DNA of 64,000 nt from Chitinophaga tropicalis. GTDB taxonomy: Bacteria > Bacteroidota > Bacteroidia > Chitinophagales > Chitinophagaceae. The stretch lies in the NCBI RefSeq assembly GCF_009758205.1, contig NZ_WRXN01000008.1:186001-250000 (forward strand). Direction: 5' to 3'. A program made the translations under genes and the position numbers. The notes below the pieces were generated by a model. The model was not told the DNA's origin, searched no databases, and saw nothing but the letters and a program-made list of their open reading frames with translations. This document shows, piece after piece, positions 62,002 through 64,000 of this stretch (its first letter is position 1; every line of letters starts with the position of its first letter).

Positions 62002-64000
62002 TTATTCCTTTACTTCACCTGTAATAGTCACATCTGCAAGCTTTGCATAAGCGGGTATGGGAAAGCGGATCCGTACTGCACCGGCTATTATTCCGTGTAA
62101 ACGGATTGTACTTTCCTGTACTGCCTCCTTATTTTCTGTCCTGTCATCAACAGTTTTCCAATGGCGGCCATCTTCAGAAAGTTCCACACTATAACGGTAA
62201 ATATTTTTCGAAGGGAAGCTAATATGTATCTCCTCCATGGCCAGCCGTTTCTCAACGTCTATCTTCCACCAGGCCGATGTGTCGCCGGCTGCTGCCTGCC
62301 ACCAGGTATTCTCGTTGCCGTCTGCAGCATATCCTGAAAGGTGCCGGGCATCCTGACTGCTTGCTGAAGTGGGATTATTACGACCAAACACCTGCAATTC
62401 CTTCCCTTTCTTTTCCCGTGTAAACCGTGCATAAGTGCGATTCTGTACACGGGGAGTAATCTCCTCTTTATAAGCAGGTCCTCCTTTAAAATTCAGTCGA
62501 AGTTCAGCGGGCTTAAGCCCAGGCGATGTAGCGCGCACGATCGTAATACCAGCATAACCGGAACGGCATTCAATGGCCGCCTGTCCATCTTGTATACGGA
62601 TATCGCTGCTCCCGTTAAATTGTATTGCTGTTCCTGTAGGAAATTCTCCAGGTCCGGTTACAATGCTCAGGGTTACAGGAGGGCTATTGCTGATAGGAGT
62701 TCCCTTGTTATCCAGGACGGTTACGCGCAGTTGTATATCATCTGTTCCATCTGTGCCTGCTATGAGTTTGTCTGCTGTCAACCGCAACGCAGCAGGTGTT
62801 CCGGCTACAGGCCACTCCGGCGGAGGTATATGCCTGTAATGATTACGATACCAGTACCAGGCCCTTTTAGGAATACGGAAATAGTCTACCAGCCCCATTC
62901 TACCTAGCCGTGAACCAGCTATAGACCCGTGATCAAAACCGCACCAGATAGCCTGGCCACTTCGCCATGGGTATACATTCCTGCCGCTGTCTTTAGCCAG
63001 GTCCCCCCATCCTGGTTCGTAATTACCAGGTCTGTCAGCAGTAGTGCTACCGTATTCTGTAACCACACTGGGAACGCCTGGCTTAAGAAAAACAGCAAGC
63101 GTAGCACCGTCGCCGTTATAGCCAACGATGTCCCCGATTTTGTCAATACGACTGCTGTCTAATGGACGCTGCGCCCCGCCAATGGCAGCCGGCCTGGACG
63201 GGTCATACTGGTGAGTAAGGGTTACCAACCGCGTCAATAATTTTCTCAATGGTGCCATTGTTTGCTGCAGCGTAAAGAAGGGTTCGTTACTCATGCACCA
63301 TGCAATCACCGAAGGATGGTTACGATGTATCCTGATCATCTCTTCCAGCTGTTGTTCAACGCTTGCCTCGAAAGGCGCCCTATCCTTTTCATCTGTAGGA
63401 TAGGTACTGCCATTCCAATATCCCTCCGGCTGGCGATCGCTGCCACCTATGCCCCATAATACGTTCTCTGACCAGAACAAAATACCCAATCTGTCACAGG
63501 CCTCATAAAACGCCGGGTCATGCGGATAGTGTGATCCCCGAATGAAATTAAAACCTGCATCTTTCATCATCTGAACATCACGGAATATGCCTGCATTCGT
63601 CACCGCATCTCCCCAGCCGGCATGATCCTGGTGCACGTTCGCTCCCTGCAGGTAAAGATGTTCACCATTGAGGAAAAAACCCTGGTCCGCTGTCCACCGG
63701 ATAGACCTGATACCAAATGAAGTGGTATATTCATCCACTCTACGCTTTCCAACATATAATGTAGTAAGGGCTGTATATAAATGAGGATGATCGGGGTGCC
63801 ACAACATAGGTCCAGGGATGACCGGGCTTATCTGATCCACAGTGGCAATATCTCCTGCAGCCAGAGTCCTGACAGATGAAAACTGCGACACAGTTTTCCC
63901 TGCTTTATCTATGATAACCGTTTGTACTTTCACCGCGTGCGCTATCGAATCCTGATTCTGTATTTCTGTAGCGACGTGCACAGTTGCTGCGAGTCTGGAT
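62002..64000 (-). CDS. Glycoside hydrolase family 2 (beta-galactosidase-like), N-terminus outside the window
   Basis: At least 665 codons; the frame is open across the right edge, so the true start is missing. Visible are the end of the Ig-like domain, GIRSIRWTADQGFFLNGEHL, the TIM barrel with GANVHQDHAGWGDAV and FNFIRGSHYPHDP, the acid/base Glu in AWCMSNEPFF and the nucleophile in VVTEYGSTT. A C-terminal Ig-like part (about 390-500 of the visible part) and an F5/8-type C domain (about 520-659) follow. It should remove a beta-linked galactose or uronic acid from oligosaccharides in the periplasm. It is the first gene of the cluster seen here. Confidence 0.9.
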   Translation of the reverse strand, partial: SRLAATVHVATEIQNQDSIAHAVKVQTVIIDKAGKTVSQFSSVRTLAAGDIATVDQISPVIPGPMLWHPDHPHLYTALTTLYVGKRRVDEYTTSFGIRSIRWTADQGFFLNGEHLYLQGANVHQDHAGWGDAVTNAGIFRDVQMMKDAGFNFIRGSHYPHDPAFYEACDRLGILFWSENVLWGIGGSDRQPEGYWNGSTYPTDEKDRAPFEASVEQQLEEMIRIHRNHPSVIAWCMSNEPFFTLQQTMAPLRKLLTRLVTLTHQYDPSRPAAIGGAQRPLDSSRIDKIGDIVGYNGDGATLAVFLKPGVPSVVTEYGSTTADRPGNYEPGWGDLAKDSGRNVYPWRSGQAIWCGFDHGSIAGSRLGRMGLVDYFRIPKRAWYWYRNHYRHIPPPEWPVAGTPAALRLTADKLIAGTDGTDDIQLRVTVLDNKGTPISNSPPVTLSIVTGPGEFPTGTAIQFNGSSDIRIQDGQAAIECRSGYAGITIVRATSPGLKPAELRLNFKGGPAYKEEITPRVQNRTYARFTREKKGKELQVFGRNNPTSASSQDARHLSGYAADGNENTWWQAAAGDTSAWWKIDVEKRLAMEEIHISFPSKNIYRYSVELSEDGRHWKTVDDRTENKEAVQESTIRLHGIIAGAVRIRFPIPAYAKLADVTITGEVKE

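Overview
The window looks like a chromosomal piece of a Bacteroidota, most probably a Chitinophaga-like member of the Chitinophagaceae. The signs are two SusC/SusD pairs, type IX secretion (T9SS) sorting domains, a FecR/ECF-sigma pair, TAnnTTTG-type promoter elements, a DUF6520 peptide, a DUF2652 protein and many secreted glycosidases. I see no rRNA, tRNA, CRISPR array, prophage or insertion sequence. The genus is inferred from gene content only.

Layout. (1) 1-1452: tail of an L,D-transpeptidase, a PEP-mutase-family enzyme, and a 44-codon gene resembling an orphan lanthipeptide precursor. (2) 1460-11658: a five-gene polysaccharide utilisation locus (PUL) on the minus strand (SusC, SusD, GH105, GH97, PL6), headed by two identical LacI-type operators 72 bp apart. 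(3) 11955-15758: a lipoprotein, a DUF2652 cyclase-like/SRPBCC protein, and a three-gene unit MauE/DoxX - propeller-like protein - secreted four-cysteine DUF6520 peptide. (4) 15758-26033: MacB/FtsX permease, epoxide hydrolase, YceI lipoprotein, TonB receptor behind a DtxR-like palindrome, cold-shock protein, AraC regulator with an alcohol dehydrogenase. (5) 26272-33153: two small beta-sandwich proteins (one aegerolysin/ET79-like) followed by a secreted protein of about 1996 residues of SpvB/FG-GAP/RHS type with a 248-residue variable tail. (6) 33657-35453: SRPBCC protein and a divergent HxlR/SDR pair. (7) 35926-52186: ECF sigma, FecR, STN-type SusC, SusD and a downstream set of peptidase-like genes (HExxH-family lipoprotein without its HExxH, an intact zinc metalloprotease, a paralogue without zinc ligands, thioredoxin-like protein, S9 peptidase). 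(8) 52413-64000: a second carbohydrate cluster (GH97, deleted GH43 pseudogene, multidomain alginate-lyase-like protein, GH95, GH2) running off the right edge.

How the genes work together. Region 2 should depolymerise an acidic polysaccharide outside the cell (PL6), import oligomers (SusCD) and finish them in the periplasm (GH105, GH97). Region 7 looks like a sigma/anti-sigma-controlled system for importing and degrading peptides or proteins rather than sugars. Region 8 suits a galactose/fucose/uronate-containing glycan.

The strongest candidates for undescribed biology are the operon at 26272-33153, the orphan precursor peptide at 1260-1394, the MauE/DUF6520 unit at 13890-15722, and the active plus inactivated metalloprotease set at 39223-44939. 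All family assignments come from reading motifs by eye and from memory; no database search was run.
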